DNA from: CBDBJK01 sp965206395
GTDB lineage: Bacteria > Chloroflexota > Dehalococcoidia > Lucifugimonadales > CATOSD01
NCBI GenBank assembly: GCA_965206395.1
Contig: CBDBJK010000031.1
Location: 152,526-216,525, forward strand
Length of the DNA stretch: 64,000 nucleotides
Direction: 5' to 3'
The notes beneath the pieces are model-generated. The model worked only from the letters and a program-made list of their open reading frames with translations, had not been told where the DNA came from and made no database searches. Every line of letters starts with the position of its first letter. Position 1 is the stretch's first letter. The translations under genes were made by a program, and so were the position numbers. Positions 42,495 to 51,764 of the stretch are shown here, one piece after another.

Positions 42495-42510
42495 TCCTTC
42501 CGTGGAAGGA
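42495..42510. repeat. Dispersed palindrome, one mismatch
   Basis: TCCTTCCGTGGAAGGA, one base off the consensus, in the leader of the HAD gene. Its right arm AAGGAGG could also serve as a distant ribosome-binding site, but it is about 28 bases from the ATG. Confidence 0.8.
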
Positions 42511-42538
42511 GGATTTTGTTTTCATACCGATTTAGCAT

Positions 42539-42910
42539 ATGAAGATTTTCTTCGACGTAGACCATACTATTCTTCTGTCCGACAGCGAGGTCTATGCCCT
42601 GCGTCCGGGCGTTGCAGAACTGTTCCAGGCCCTCAAGGACATGGGGCATCTGGTGTATTTGTGGACGGCTTCTGGAGAGGTTCACGCACGCCGTCTGGTA
42701 GAACGGTACGACCTTCAAGACCTGGTGCTGGACTGCTTTGACAAAGACCCCGTTCATGTCCCTATGCTGCCGGACATGGTGATAGACGACGACTGGTATC
42801 TGGTTGAGAAGTACAAAGGCATCCTGGTGAGCCAATATAAGGAGGTGGACCCGGAAGACCGCGAACTCTATCGCGTGCTGGACTGTATGCGTGACGGTTT
42901 CAGTCCATAA
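42539..42910 (+). CDS. Small HAD-superfamily phosphatase-like protein
   Basis: 123 residues. It has motif I DVDHT (FFDVDHTILLS), a motif II-like Thr in VYLWTASGEVHARRLVERY, and acidic motif IV DDD in MVIDDDWYLV. The short length and layout recall NLI/FCP-type or capless HAD phosphatases. Substrate unknown. No gene is close on the same strand, so it is probably monocistronic. Confidence 0.78.
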   Translation: MKIFFDVDHTILLSDSEVYALRPGVAELFQALKDMGHLVYLWTASGEVHARRLVERYDLQDLVLDCFDKDPVHVPMLPDMVIDDDWYLVEKYKGILVSQYKEVDPEDRELYRVLDCMRDGFSP

Positions 42911-42948
42911 AAGCTGCGTAAATATGCACCACAGAGTGCACGGAAAGA

Positions 42949-42987
42949 CACCCTCACCTCAATCCTCTCCCTTGATGGGGAAAGATG
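42949..42987. repeat. Truncated REP-like repeat
   Basis: CACCCTCACCTCAATCCTCTCCC resembles the left half of the repeat at 14648-14729. The right half is missing or was replaced by the neighbouring inverted-repeat element. Confidence 0.5.
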
Positions 42988-43001
42988 CCGTGTTAAAAGC
43001 C

Positions 43002-43138
43002 CCTAACAAAATGAACCTTCTTATGTCATTCCGAGGAGCTTGCGACGAGGAATCTAAAGCTTTGCCATGACGATATCGGATGCTTAGATTCTTCACTCCG
43101 CTTCGCTCTGTTCAGAATGACATTGCAATTTTGTTAGG
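43002..43138. repeat. MITE-like inverted-repeat element
   Basis: The ends CCTAACAAAAT (43002-43012) and ATTTTGTTAGG (43128-43138) are exact complements. A second inverted repeat lies inside: ATGTCATTC...GAATCTAAAGC at 43023-43060 against GCTTAGATTC...GAATGACAT at 43082-43123. The inner sequence resembles the AGCGAAGCGGAGTGAAGAATCT-type repeats common in environmental bacterial genomes. Confidence 0.7.
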
Positions 43139-43159
43139 CGCTCTAAGTTTGGATATTAG

Positions 43160-44361
43160 GGAACCTCTGAACAACTCGGCGCAAGCGTGGATGGGCAGAG
43201 TGGTTCCGTTCTTTGGAGATGTTCAGGCATCTTTGTGACGTTCCAGGTCGTGGTTGAGGCGTTCAGACCGTGTCTGTTGTGGCCTCGAAGCGGCTTTTCG
43301 GAGCCATCGCGGCTCCCCGGCCGTGATTTGCTCACTGCGCCCCTCTCATGCCGCCAGACGGCGCTCTGCCGTCATCAAGTTGGCCAGCCCCAGTAGCAAT
43401 GCCAGCCGTTGCGCGTTCTTAGCCAACCCTCGGTAGCGCACCTTGGCGTAGCCAAAGCGCCGCTTCACGTACAGGAACGGATGCTCCACTTTCGCTCTGA
43501 CCGACGCTTTGCGCTTCTCCGCCAACGCCTCGTGGCTGCCAGGCTCCAGGTGCCGTCGCCGGCCGGGCCTCATCGCCACTCGCCACTCCACATCCAACTC
43601 TCGATTCTCCAACCGCTTGTCCACTCCCTGATACCCCGCATCCCCCCACACTCGTTTCTCTCCACCGTGCAGCAATCGGTGCGCTTCTGTCACATCATGC
43701 ACGTTAGCTGGCGTCGTAGTCATGCTGTGTACCACTCCCGTCTCAGCGTCAGCGCCTACGTGTACTTTCATCCCGAAGCGCCACTCGTTCCCCTTCTTCG
43801 TCTGGTGCATCTCAGGGTCTCGCTCACCCGCACGATTCTTCGTCGATGACGGCGCCTCTATGATGCTCGCGTCCACGATCGTCCCCTCCCGAAGCCGCAG
43901 TCCCTGGGACTCCAGATGACGGTTTATCTCCTCGAACAGACTCTGCCCCAACTCATGCTCTTCCAGCAGATGGCGGAAGTTCAGAATCGTCGTCTCGTCC
44001 GGCAGCGGGCCCGACAGCTTCAACCCTACGAACCGTCTCACCGACTCGACCTCGTAGAGCATGTCCTCCATACCAGGATCGCTCAAGTTGTAGAACAACT
44101 GCACGCAGTGTATCCGCACCATCGCCGACAACTCATATGGTCGACGGCCTCGGCCCGCCTTGGGATAGAACGGACGGATGCGCTCTTCCATCTGTTCCCA
44201 CGGGATCAGAGCATCCATGCGCTCCAGGAATATCTCCCGGCGGGTCTTGCGCTTCTTGCTCTCGTATTCCAAGTCCGCAAATGTTGGCTGGTCCATCAAT
44301 TATCTCCCCGAACACAGTGCTATTCTCTATGCTACTATGCCCAGACTTGTTCAGAGTATCC
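43160..44361 (-). mobile_element. IS5-family insertion sequence
   Basis: 1,202 bp with imperfect terminal inverted repeats, GGAACCTCTGAACAACTC at the left and GGATACTCTGAACAAGTC at the right read inward, and a 4-bp duplication TTAG at 43156-43159 and 44362-44365. Size, TIR and duplication are typical of IS5. It sits between the MITE-like element and the thiolase gene and breaks no gene that I can see. Confidence 0.9.
43346..44299 (-). CDS. IS5-family transposase
   Basis: An intact 317-residue DDE transposase (or 316 from the second ATG). The N-terminal part is typical (FLERMDALIPWEQMEERIRPFYPKAGRGRRPYELSAMVRIHCVQLFYNLSDPGMEDMLYE). The catalytic residues are probably the Asp in EGTIVDASIIEAP, the Asp in KRVWGDAGYQGVDKR and the Glu in KVEHPFLYVKRRFGY. 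It is the only copy of this IS in the window. Confidence 0.93.
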   Translation of the reverse strand: MMDQPTFADLEYESKKRKTRREIFLERMDALIPWEQMEERIRPFYPKAGRGRRPYELSAMVRIHCVQLFYNLSDPGMEDMLYEVESVRRFVGLKLSGPLPDETTILNFRHLLEEHELGQSLFEEINRHLESQGLRLREGTIVDASIIEAPSSTKNRAGERDPEMHQTKKGNEWRFGMKVHVGADAETGVVHSMTTTPANVHDVTEAHRLLHGGEKRVWGDAGYQGVDKRLENRELDVEWRVAMRPGRRRHLEPGSHEALAEKRKASVRAKVEHPFLYVKRRFGYAKVRYRGLAKNAQRLALLLGLANLMTAERRLAA

Positions 44362-44500
44362 TTAGCATTCAACGCAGAGGACATATTATGCGGAAGTTCC
44401 TTGATTCCGCTTCTTCTCACACTCTCAAGGATAATGGGTATGCCCACGAACGAGAATTTCTGCTAGAATTGCCTCACGATAGAAAAGGAGGTTGAACACC

Positions 44501-45682
44501 GTGAGCTTGAGAGGCAAAACAGCCATAGTCGGTATCGGTGAGGTTCCTACCCTCAGAACGTATCCTGGTAGGACGACAAACTCGCTGTTGACCGAAGCGG
44601 CTCGACTGGCTATCGCCGACGCCGGGCTGCGCAAGGAAGACATCGACGGCCTCATCACCCGTGGCTCGGATGTGAGTCCTATGGACTTGTCCGAATACAT
44701 GGGGCTTCATCCGGGTTTCTGCGAGGGCGTAACTCAACACGGCTCCAGTGGCGCGCACGCTGTAGCAATGGCTGCGGCGGCTATAAACGCAGGGTATGCG
44801 GATACAATCCTGTGTGTTTTAGGCGGAACCAGGGACACTTCAGTTGGCGGCTTCGGCCCCGGTGTAGTCAGCGGCCCGCCACCCGCGAGCAAGTTGACGG
44901 AGTTCGAGGCCCCCTTTGGCCCCGCTGCCGGAGCGAACACAGGCTACGGGATCATAAAAGGCCGCCACATGTACGAGTTCGGCACCACCCAGGAGCAGTT
45001 TGCAAAGATGGCGGCGAACCAGCGGTTCAACGCCCTGACAAACCCCAACGCGGTTTTCAAGGGCCAGCCAATGACGGTTGAAGATGTTCTCGCGTCGCGC
45101 TTCGTCAACGACCCGCTGCATCTGCTTGAATGCGTTATGCCCTGCGGTGGCGCGGCAGCGTGCATCGTGACCTCTGCGGAGCGAGCGAGGACGCTGCCTC
45201 AGCCTCCTGTGTATTTGCTGGGCGCAGGCACCGGAGTTACCGACCACGACACGATCTGGCAATCCCCTAGAATGACCACGACGCCCACGGTCATCTCGGC
45301 TCGCAAGTCGTACGAAATGGCGGGATACGGGCCAAGGGATATAGAGTTCGCGGAATTCTATGATTGATACACCATCCTCGCGGCCGTGTGCCTCGAAGAT
45401 GCCGGATTCTGCGGAAAGGGCGAGATCGGCCCCTTTTATGACTCGGTGGACACCACTTATAAGGGAAGCTTTCCCATCAACACCGACGGCGGACAGCTTT
45501 CGGGAGGTCAGCCTGTAGGAGGCGCGGGAGGCTTCAGACACGTGATAGAGGCCGCCCGACAAATAATGGGCAAGGCGGAAGACCGTCAGGTAGCGAAAAA
45601 TGACCTCTGTATGGTCAATGGTTGAGGGGGCACCGCGAGCGTGATGTGCACGCTCATACTCGGCTCCGAAGCCACGTTGTAG
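44501..45682 (+). pseudogene. Thiolase-like protein with two in-frame TGA codons
   Basis: A 394-codon frame of the SCP-x/acetyl-CoA acetyltransferase-like family (KTAIVGIGEVPTLRTYPGRT..., QHGSSGAHAVAMAAAAINAGYADTILCV...). TGA at 45365-45367 lies in EFYD-TGA-YTILAAVCLEDAGFCGKGE, where relatives usually have a Cys (YDCFT). A second TGA at 45623-45625 lies in MVNG-TGA-GGTASVMCTLILGSEATL, just before the true TAG. No other damage is seen and the frame is otherwise continuous. It may be a young pseudogene; UGA readthrough or selenocysteine is possible but unsupported. The start is GTG with AGGAGG nine bases upstream. The next gene is a DUF35 partner. Confidence 0.78.
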
Positions 45683-45693
45683 GGAGAGCGACA

Positions 45694-46110
45694 ATGACTA
45701 CTGAATACAACAAGCCCCTTCCCAGGCCTCTCAGCACAGAGCTGAGCAAGCCATTCTGGGATGGGGCAAAGAGACACGAACTGATGATGCCTCGCTGCAA
45801 GAAGTGCGACCACACTTTCTTCTACCCCAGGGAGGAATGTCCCCGGTGTCTTGAAAACGATCTGGAGTGGGTGCAGGTTAGCGGCAAAGGCAGGCTTCAC
45901 GGCTACACCATAGTGCGCCAGCCAGTGAATCCCGCATTCAGGGAAGACGTGCCTTACGCCTATGCCGTCGTGCAGTTAGACGAAGGCCCCAGGATGATTT
46001 CCAACATCGTAGACTGCGAATTAGATGACCTCAAGGTTGATATGCCTCTCGTCGCAGTCTACGACGAGGTATCGCCTGATTGGACGCTGGTGAAATTCAA
46101 ACCTGCTTGA
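45694..46110 (+). CDS. DUF35/OB-fold zinc-ribbon protein
   Basis: 138 residues. Zinc-ribbon CKKCDHTFFYPREECPRC (about 34-52) is followed by an OB-fold (LEWVQVSGKGRLHGYTIVRQPVNPAFREDVPYAYAVVQLDEGPRMISNIVDCE). DUF35 proteins bind CoA substrates and form complexes with thiolases and HMG-CoA synthase-like enzymes in archaea and actinobacteria, so it is the expected partner of the preceding thiolase-like protein. ATG at 45694 follows GGGAGAG, 11 bases past the thiolase TAG. Intact, though its partner carries stop codons. Confidence 0.88.
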   Translation: MTTEYNKPLPRPLSTELSKPFWDGAKRHELMMPRCKKCDHTFFYPREECPRCLENDLEWVQVSGKGRLHGYTIVRQPVNPAFREDVPYAYAVVQLDEGPRMISNIVDCELDDLKVDMPLVAVYDEVSPDWTLVKFKPA

Positions 46111-46159
46111 TGATGGGGTAGTTATTTTAGAATAGAGGGGTGTGTCCAGCAGCGCGCCG

Positions 46160-46280
46160 GACCTCACCCCATCCTTCCGCGGAAGGACGAAGGCAAGCCT
46201 CAATTATGGTCGCCCCTCTCCTCCAGAGGAGAGGGGCCGCCTAAGTCCACTTCAAGCCTTGGATTACGCGGGGTGAGGTC
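46160..46280. repeat. REP/MITE-like repeat with embedded palindrome
   Basis: Ends GACCTCACCCC and GGGGTGAGGTC. Inside are an exact TCCTTCCGCGGAAGGA (46172-46187) directly next to the left end, then a CCCCTCTCCTCC/GGAGGAGAGGGG-type hairpin (46214-46238) and GATTACGCGGGGTGAGGT. About 80 percent of it can be aligned by eye to the copy at 58106-58226. Confidence 0.8.
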
Positions 46281-46292
46281 GGTGGTTTGCCT

Positions 46293-46649
46293 CTAGATGA
46301 ACACGTCCGGCAGCCATAGCTGGCTTGTGGCAATGTTATCGACCAGGATGAATTCGAATCCTGCCCTGCCAGCAAAGAACTCGTCCATGTCAGTGTCGCC
46401 GATGTGATAGTATACCTCGGCCTCGAATTGGGCCTTCACGTCGTCAAGCTGATGCTTTAGCACCGTGAAATCCACTATGATGCCGTGAGTCTCCCACATC
46501 CGTTGTTGAGTGCTGACCGTCCGGTCCGAACAGCTACCTATAAGGTATCCTTCGTCTTTGACCAGTTTCACCATGCTCATGGTAATAGTGCCCGGCGGGT
46601 CGCCTGCTTCTAAAGTGCCATCTATGTCAAAGCTGATAAGCTTTACCAA
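46293..46649 (-). CDS. HAD-superfamily hydrolase-like protein
   Basis: 118 residues. It has motif I DIDGT (MVKLISFDIDGTLEAG), a motif II-like Ser in IGSCSDRTVSTQQRMW, a Lys in VLKHQLDDVK and motif IV GDTDMDEFFA. No cap domain is present. Substrate unknown. The gene is isolated and oriented opposite to its neighbours. Confidence 0.75.
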   Translation of the reverse strand: MVKLISFDIDGTLEAGDPPGTITMSMVKLVKDEGYLIGSCSDRTVSTQQRMWETHGIIVDFTVLKHQLDDVKAQFEAEVYYHIGDTDMDEFFAGRAGFEFILVDNIATSQLWLPDVFI

Positions 46650-47166
46650 TTACAAACCTCGTACTCGTGGTAGCAGGGACACAGATGTATAACGCCCCCA
46701 CAAAATCATCATAATCTGCTCAAGCTACTATATAGTTTCACATCTGTCCAGTTCATGAGAGCCGTACGCCCATAAACGACACTGAATCCGACGATTGAAG
46801 CGTCGGCAATAAAGCATAATCTTCGCCAACCCAACCCTCTAGTTTGAGTGGTGCCGTCGCCTCTGCGACGAGTTTTGCACTAAGGAAGGACTCAACTAAA
46901 CGCATCTAGCTGCAAACTTGCCGAGAATACGCCGCCAAAAGATTGACACAAATTTCACTAACTGATATATTTCATTAAATTATTCACCGGATTGACTTGA
47001 CATAGTGCGTTTCGTTGTCAAATCAAGCGGTGATGTTTTGCACTGGTCGGATTCGTGTTTTCACATTGAGTAATCGTTCTGGGGATTCACTTACGTTTTC
47101 GATTTAATAGCTAAAAATTTATTCATGAAGTGCCATTAAGTCCATTGATATTGATGAGGCAAGGAC
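46650..47166. other. Long gap upstream of gltB
   Basis: Over 500 bases without a supported gene, becoming AT-rich towards gltB. It contains the inverted repeat TTGACA (46997-47002) and TGTCAA (47016-47021), which overlaps a possible -35 box and could be an operator. I cannot assign a regulator. A small CGTCGGC/GCGTCGGC-like element near 46790 is not convincing. Confidence 0.45.
46997..47021 (+). promoter_or_regulatory. Inverted repeat upstream of gltB
   Basis: TTGACA, 13 bases, TGTCAA, about 145 bases before the gltB start. It may be an operator or the foot of a hairpin. A -10 box at fixed distance is not obvious. Confidence 0.35.
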
Positions 47167-50100
47167 ATGACTGATAAATACAAGCATGTACCCAACTTGA
47201 CCAAGCAGGGACTGTACGACCCGCAGTTCGAGCACGATGCTTGCGGTGTAGGTTTGGTTGCCAACGTCAAGGGCGTCAAGTCCCACAACATCATAACGCA
47301 AGGGCTAGAGGTGCTAAAAAATCTGGGCCACCGGGGCGCGAGCGGCGCAGACCCAGAAACCGGCGACGGCGCGGGCGTCCTGATTCAGATGCCTCATGAG
47401 CTTTTCCTTAAGGAAAGCAAGAGGCTAGGCTTCTCTTTGCCGGAACGCGGACACTATGGCGTCGGCATGATATTCCTGCCGCAGGAAGCCGATCAGCGCA
47501 AGCAATGCGAAGACATCATCGAACGCATCGTAAGGGAGGAGGGCCAGAGCTTCCTCGGATGGCGCGATGTGCCCGTGTCCACTGACTGCATAGGATGGCT
47601 TGCCGTCGAACTCATGCCAGTCATCAGGCAGTTCTTTGTAGCGCGAAGCAGCGACATCGAGGATGAGTTCCATTTTGGGCTGAGGCTCTACCTTATCAGG
47701 CGTCAGATAGAGAGCGCGGCGGCTGGCTCTGAAATGCCTGACAAGCGCGAATTCTACGTTTGCAGCCTGTCAGCTAGCCAAGTGGTATACAAGGGCCTGA
47801 TAATGGCCCATCAACTTGAAGGCTTCTACCACGACCTCGCCGACGAGAACACGACTAGCGCCTTCGCTCTGGTGCACTCGCGCTTCAGCACCAACACGCT
47901 AGGTTCGTGGAAATTGGCGCATCCCTATCGATTCGTCATCCACAATGGCGAGATAAATACGCTGCGTGGCAACATCAACTGGATGACAGCGCGGCAGGCG
48001 ATGTTCTCGTCCCCGCAATTTGGCGATGAGATAAACAAGCTGTACCCCGTCGTCAGCTCCGACCAGAGCGACACCGCCAGCTTCGACAATGCCCTGGAAC
48101 TGCTTTTGGCTTCTGAGCGGTCGCTGCCCCACGCGTTGATGATGATGATACCGGAGGCGTGGGGAGACCATATCCCTATGGATCAGGCCAAAAGGGACTT
48201 CTACGACTACCACGCCCATCTTATCGAGCCTTGGGACGGCCCTGCGCTAATCATCGGTACGGATGGCACGAAGGTCTGTGCGGTGCTGGACAGAAACGGG
48301 CTGCGCCCCTGCCGATACCTCGTCACCACCGACGACTTGCTCGTTATGGCGTCCGAGACTGGCGTTCTGGACATACCGCCGGAAAAGATTCTGTATAAGG
48401 AACGCATACATCCCGGGCGCATGTTCGTGCTCGATACCGAGCAGGGCAGCATTATAGACGACGCCGAGATCAAGGCAGAGCTATCCAATCGCCGCCCATA
48501 TGGTCAATGGCTGAAAGAAAACAGTGTGACACTGGAGTCGCTTGCCGAGCCTTCCCGTGTGCCGCCATACGATTTCGATACCCTGTTGGAGAAACAGAAA
48601 GCCTTTGGCTACACCCTTGAAGACCTGCGAGTGACTCTGGAGCCAATGGCAGCCAATGGCACGGAGCCGATAGGCTCAATGGGCAACGACGCCCCTCTCG
48701 CCGTGATGTCCAATCACACTCCTCTGCTGTTCGGCTACTTCAAGCAGCTATTCGCGCAGGTCAGCAATCCTCCGCTCGACGCCATAAGGGAGGAGTTGGT
48801 AACGTCGCTGGAAACTACCATAGGCTCGGAACAGAACCTGTTCGATGAGACGCCGGAACAGTGCCGCCAGCTTAGACTAAAAGGGCCAATCCTAACAGAC
48901 CGCGAACTGGAGAAGATTCGCGGCATCAACCTGCGCAAACTACAGGCCAAGACCCTCTCCACGCTGTTCAATCCTAACGATGGCATCGGCTCGCTCAATC
49001 GAGCTATGGACAGATTGTGCGATGAGGCGTCCGAGGCCATCAAGGAAGGCTATACCATACTGATCTTGTCTGACAGAGGCGTAGACGAAGACCACGCGCC
49101 GATTCCCAGCCTCTTGGCGACGGCGGGCGTTCATCACCACCTTATAAGGCAAGGAAGTCGCGCCAGAGTTGGTCTGGTCGTAGAGTCGGGCGAGCCTAGA
49201 GAGGTTTCTCACTTTGCATTGTTGGCCGGCTACGGTGCGGGAGCAGTCAATCCGTACCTGATCTTCGAGACACTGGCCGACATGACGCGCGAGCGCAGCA
49301 TCCTTACATCGATAGATTACGAAACCGCCGAGAAGAACTACATCAAGGCCGTGCACAAGGGCATTCTCAAAGTAATGTCCAAGATGGGCATCTCGACTCT
49401 ACAGAGCTATCGAGGCGCACAGATATTCGAGGCTGTAGGCCTTAACCAGGGTCTGATCGATCAATACTTCACCTGGACACCCTCGCGCATCGGTGGCATA
49501 GGCCTGAATGAGATTCAGGAGGAAAGCGGGCAGCGCCATTCCTACGCTTACCTCGACATGAACATTGGCGGTAGCCTCGACCTGAAGCAGGGTGGACAGT
49601 ATCAGTGGCGTCGCGAGGGTGAGCATCACATGTGGAACCCGGATACTATAGCGACGCTGCAATACGCTGCCAAAACCAATGACTTCAAGAGCTATCAAGA
49701 GTTTGCCGAATACGCAGACAGCCGAAACGCGGAGCTATCCACGATACGGGGACTGTTGGAGTTTAAGAAATCAGACAATCCGATACCTTTGGATGAGGTC
49801 GAGCCTGCTAAGGATATCGTAAGGCGTTTCGCCACCGGAGCCGTGTCTCTCGGTTCCATCAGCCGTGAGGCGCACGAGACGATGGCGATTGCCATGAATC
49901 GCATTAATGCCAGAAGCAACACGGGCGAAGGCGGCGAAGACTTTCACCGTTTCACTCTCGATCCAAACGGCGACTCCCGCAACAGCGCCATGAAGCAGGT
50001 AGCTTCGGGACGATTCGGAGTCACCATCAACTATCTGGCAAATGCTCGCGACCTTCAAATCAAGATGGCGCAGGGTTCCAAGCCGGGCGAGGGCGGACAG

Positions 50101-51717
50101 TTGCCGGGTCACAAGGTGGACGAATACATCGGCTGGGTGCGCAATTCCACCCCTGAGGTTGAGCTTATCTCGCCACCTCCGCACCATGATATTTACTCTA
50201 TCGAAGACCTGGCCCAGTTGATCCATGACCTGAAGAACGCCAATCCAAGCGCGCGCGTTCACGTCAAGCTTGTGGCAGAGGCCGGAGTAGGCACGATAGC
50301 TGCTGGCGTCTCGAAGGGCCACGCAGACGTGGTGCTCATCAGTGGGGACAGCGGCGGTACCGGCGCATCTCCTGAGTCCTCCATCAAGAACGCAGGGCTG
50401 CCCTGGGAGCTTGGCCTGGCTGAGACTCAACAAGTGCTCGTCATGAATGACCTGCGCGGACGAATCGTCGTCCAGACGGACGGTCAGTTGAAGACCGGGC
50501 GAGACGCAGCCATCGCCTGTCTACTGGGCGCGGAGGAGTTTGGTTTTGCGACAGCGCCGCTAATCACCTTGGGATGCATCATGCTGCGTAAGTGCCATCT
50601 CAACACCTGTTCAGTGGGCATAGCGACACAAGACCCTGATCTAAGAAAGCTGTTTGACGGAAAACCTGAGTACGTTATTAATTACTTTTTCTTCGTCGCC
50701 GAACACATGCGGCAAATAATGGCGGAACTGGGATTTCGCACTATAAACGAGATGGTCGGACGAGTGGACAAACTGGATGGACGCAAGGCCGTAGATCACT
50801 GGAAGGCTAGCCGTCTGGATTTCTCAGCCCTGCTTCACAGGCCGGATGTGCCGGATGGCGTGGCGACATACTGTTGCGAAGAACAGGACCATGCCCTCTG
50901 GAAGGCGTTAGACCATCAGCTAATAGCGGAGTGCCAAGAGGCGCTTGAGCATAAGAAGCCAGTGCAGCTGAATATGCCTATCGGCAATCACAACCGCACC
51001 GTCGGCGCGATGCTCAGCCATGAGATAGCCAAACGCTATGGCGAGGAAGCGCTGCCGGAGGACACGATCTGTATTAATTTCAAAGGCTCGGTTGGGCAAA
51101 GCTTCTCCGCCTTCCTCGCCAAAGGCATAACCATGAACGTGGAGGGCGACGCCAATGACTACTTCTGTAAAGGGCTGTCTGGTGGGAACGTAATAATCAA
51201 GCCTCCCGGAGAAGCCACCTTTGTTCCAGAGGAGAATATCCTGGTGGGCAACGTCGTGCTTTACGGCGCGACCGGAGGCAAGGTCTTCATCAGAGGAGTG
51301 GCCGGTGAGCGCTTCGCGGTACGCAATAGCGGGGCAGAGACTGTAGTCGAAGGCGTCGGCGACCACGGCTGCGAATACATGACTCGCGGGCGTGTGGTTG
51401 TGCTTGGGCCTACGGGTCGCAACTTCGCGGCGGGCATGAGCGGCGGCGAGGCATATGTACTCGACGAATTCGGCAAGTTCAGAGGTCTGTGCAACACTGG
51501 AATGGTCGGCCTTGAAGACGTGGAGACCCAAGAGGATGAGGACGCGCTGCGCGGCCTTATCGAAGAGCACCTTGAGCATACCGGCAGCGTCCATGCTAAG
51601 AGAGTGCTTAAAAATTGGGATGTTATGCTGCCCAAGTTCGTGAAAGTTATGCCCTATGACTACAAGCGCGTTCTCGAAGAGCGAAGACGTCGGGATGACC
51701 AGCAAGCGGCAAACTAG
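47167..51717 (+). CDS. gltB: Glutamate synthase, large subunit
   Basis: A 1,516-residue NADPH-type glutamate synthase that moves the amide of glutamine to 2-oxoglutarate. The glutamine-amidotransferase Cys is at position 26 (FEHDACGVGLVANV), so a 25-residue propeptide is expected to be removed. The central and FMN domains hold HNGEINTLRGNINW, GEGGEDFHRF, KPGEGGQLPGHKV and SGDSGGTGASPESS. The 3Fe-4S cluster ligands are in CIMLRKCHLNTCSVGIATQ, and the C-terminal GXGXG beta-helix begins near residue 1275. gltD follows after 47 bases. Confidence 0.98.
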   Translation: MTDKYKHVPNLTKQGLYDPQFEHDACGVGLVANVKGVKSHNIITQGLEVLKNLGHRGASGADPETGDGAGVLIQMPHELFLKESKRLGFSLPERGHYGVGMIFLPQEADQRKQCEDIIERIVREEGQSFLGWRDVPVSTDCIGWLAVELMPVIRQFFVARSSDIEDEFHFGLRLYLIRRQIESAAAGSEMPDKREFYVCSLSASQVVYKGLIMAHQLEGFYHDLADENTTSAFALVHSRFSTNTLGSWKLAHPYRFVIHNGEINTLRGNINWMTARQAMFSSPQFGDEINKLYPVVSSDQSDTASFDNALELLLASERSLPHALMMMIPEAWGDHIPMDQAKRDFYDYHAHLIEPWDGPALIIGTDGTKVCAVLDRNGLRPCRYLVTTDDLLVMASETGVLDIPPEKILYKERIHPGRMFVLDTEQGSIIDDAEIKAELSNRRPYGQWLKENSVTLESLAEPSRVPPYDFDTLLEKQKAFGYTLEDLRVTLEPMAANGTEPIGSMGNDAPLAVMSNHTPLLFGYFKQLFAQVSNPPLDAIREELVTSLETTIGSEQNLFDETPEQCRQLRLKGPILTDRELEKIRGINLRKLQAKTLSTLFNPNDGIGSLNRAMDRLCDEASEAIKEGYTILILSDRGVDEDHAPIPSLLATAGVHHHLIRQGSRARVGLVVESGEPREVSHFALLAGYGAGAVNPYLIFETLADMTRERSILTSIDYETAEKNYIKAVHKGILKVMSKMGISTLQSYRGAQIFEAVGLNQGLIDQYFTWTPSRIGGIGLNEIQEESGQRHSYAYLDMNIGGSLDLKQGGQYQWRREGEHHMWNPDTIATLQYAAKTNDFKSYQEFAEYADSRNAELSTIRGLLEFKKSDNPIPLDEVEPAKDIVRRFATGAVSLGSISREAHETMAIAMNRINARSNTGEGGEDFHRFTLDPNGDSRNSAMKQVASGRFGVTINYLANARDLQIKMAQGSKPGEGGQLPGHKVDEYIGWVRNSTPEVELISPPPHHDIYSIEDLAQLIHDLKNANPSARVHVKLVAEAGVGTIAAGVSKGHADVVLISGDSGGTGASPESSIKNAGLPWELGLAETQQVLVMNDLRGRIVVQTDGQLKTGRDAAIACLLGAEEFGFATAPLITLGCIMLRKCHLNTCSVGIATQDPDLRKLFDGKPEYVINYFFFVAEHMRQIMAELGFRTINEMVGRVDKLDGRKAVDHWKASRLDFSALLHRPDVPDGVATYCCEEQDHALWKALDHQLIAECQEALEHKKPVQLNMPIGNHNRTVGAMLSHEIAKRYGEEALPEDTICINFKGSVGQSFSAFLAKGITMNVEGDANDYFCKGLSGGNVIIKPPGEATFVPEENILVGNVVLYGATGGKVFIRGVAGERFAVRNSGAETVVEGVGDHGCEYMTRGRVVVLGPTGRNFAAGMSGGEAYVLDEFGKFRGLCNTGMVGLEDVETQEDEDALRGLIEEHLEHTGSVHAKRVLKNWDVMLPKFVKVMPYDYKRVLEERRRRDDQQAAN

Positions 51718-51764
51718 AAATCTTCCAGAAACTGACCCTGTTCTGGAACCGAAAGTAGTACTTT

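Noticed and set aside
45365..45410. SECIS hairpin for selenocysteine after the first TGA in the thiolase gene
   Set aside because: Only weak, short pairings can be drawn downstream, and no selenocysteine genes are in the window.
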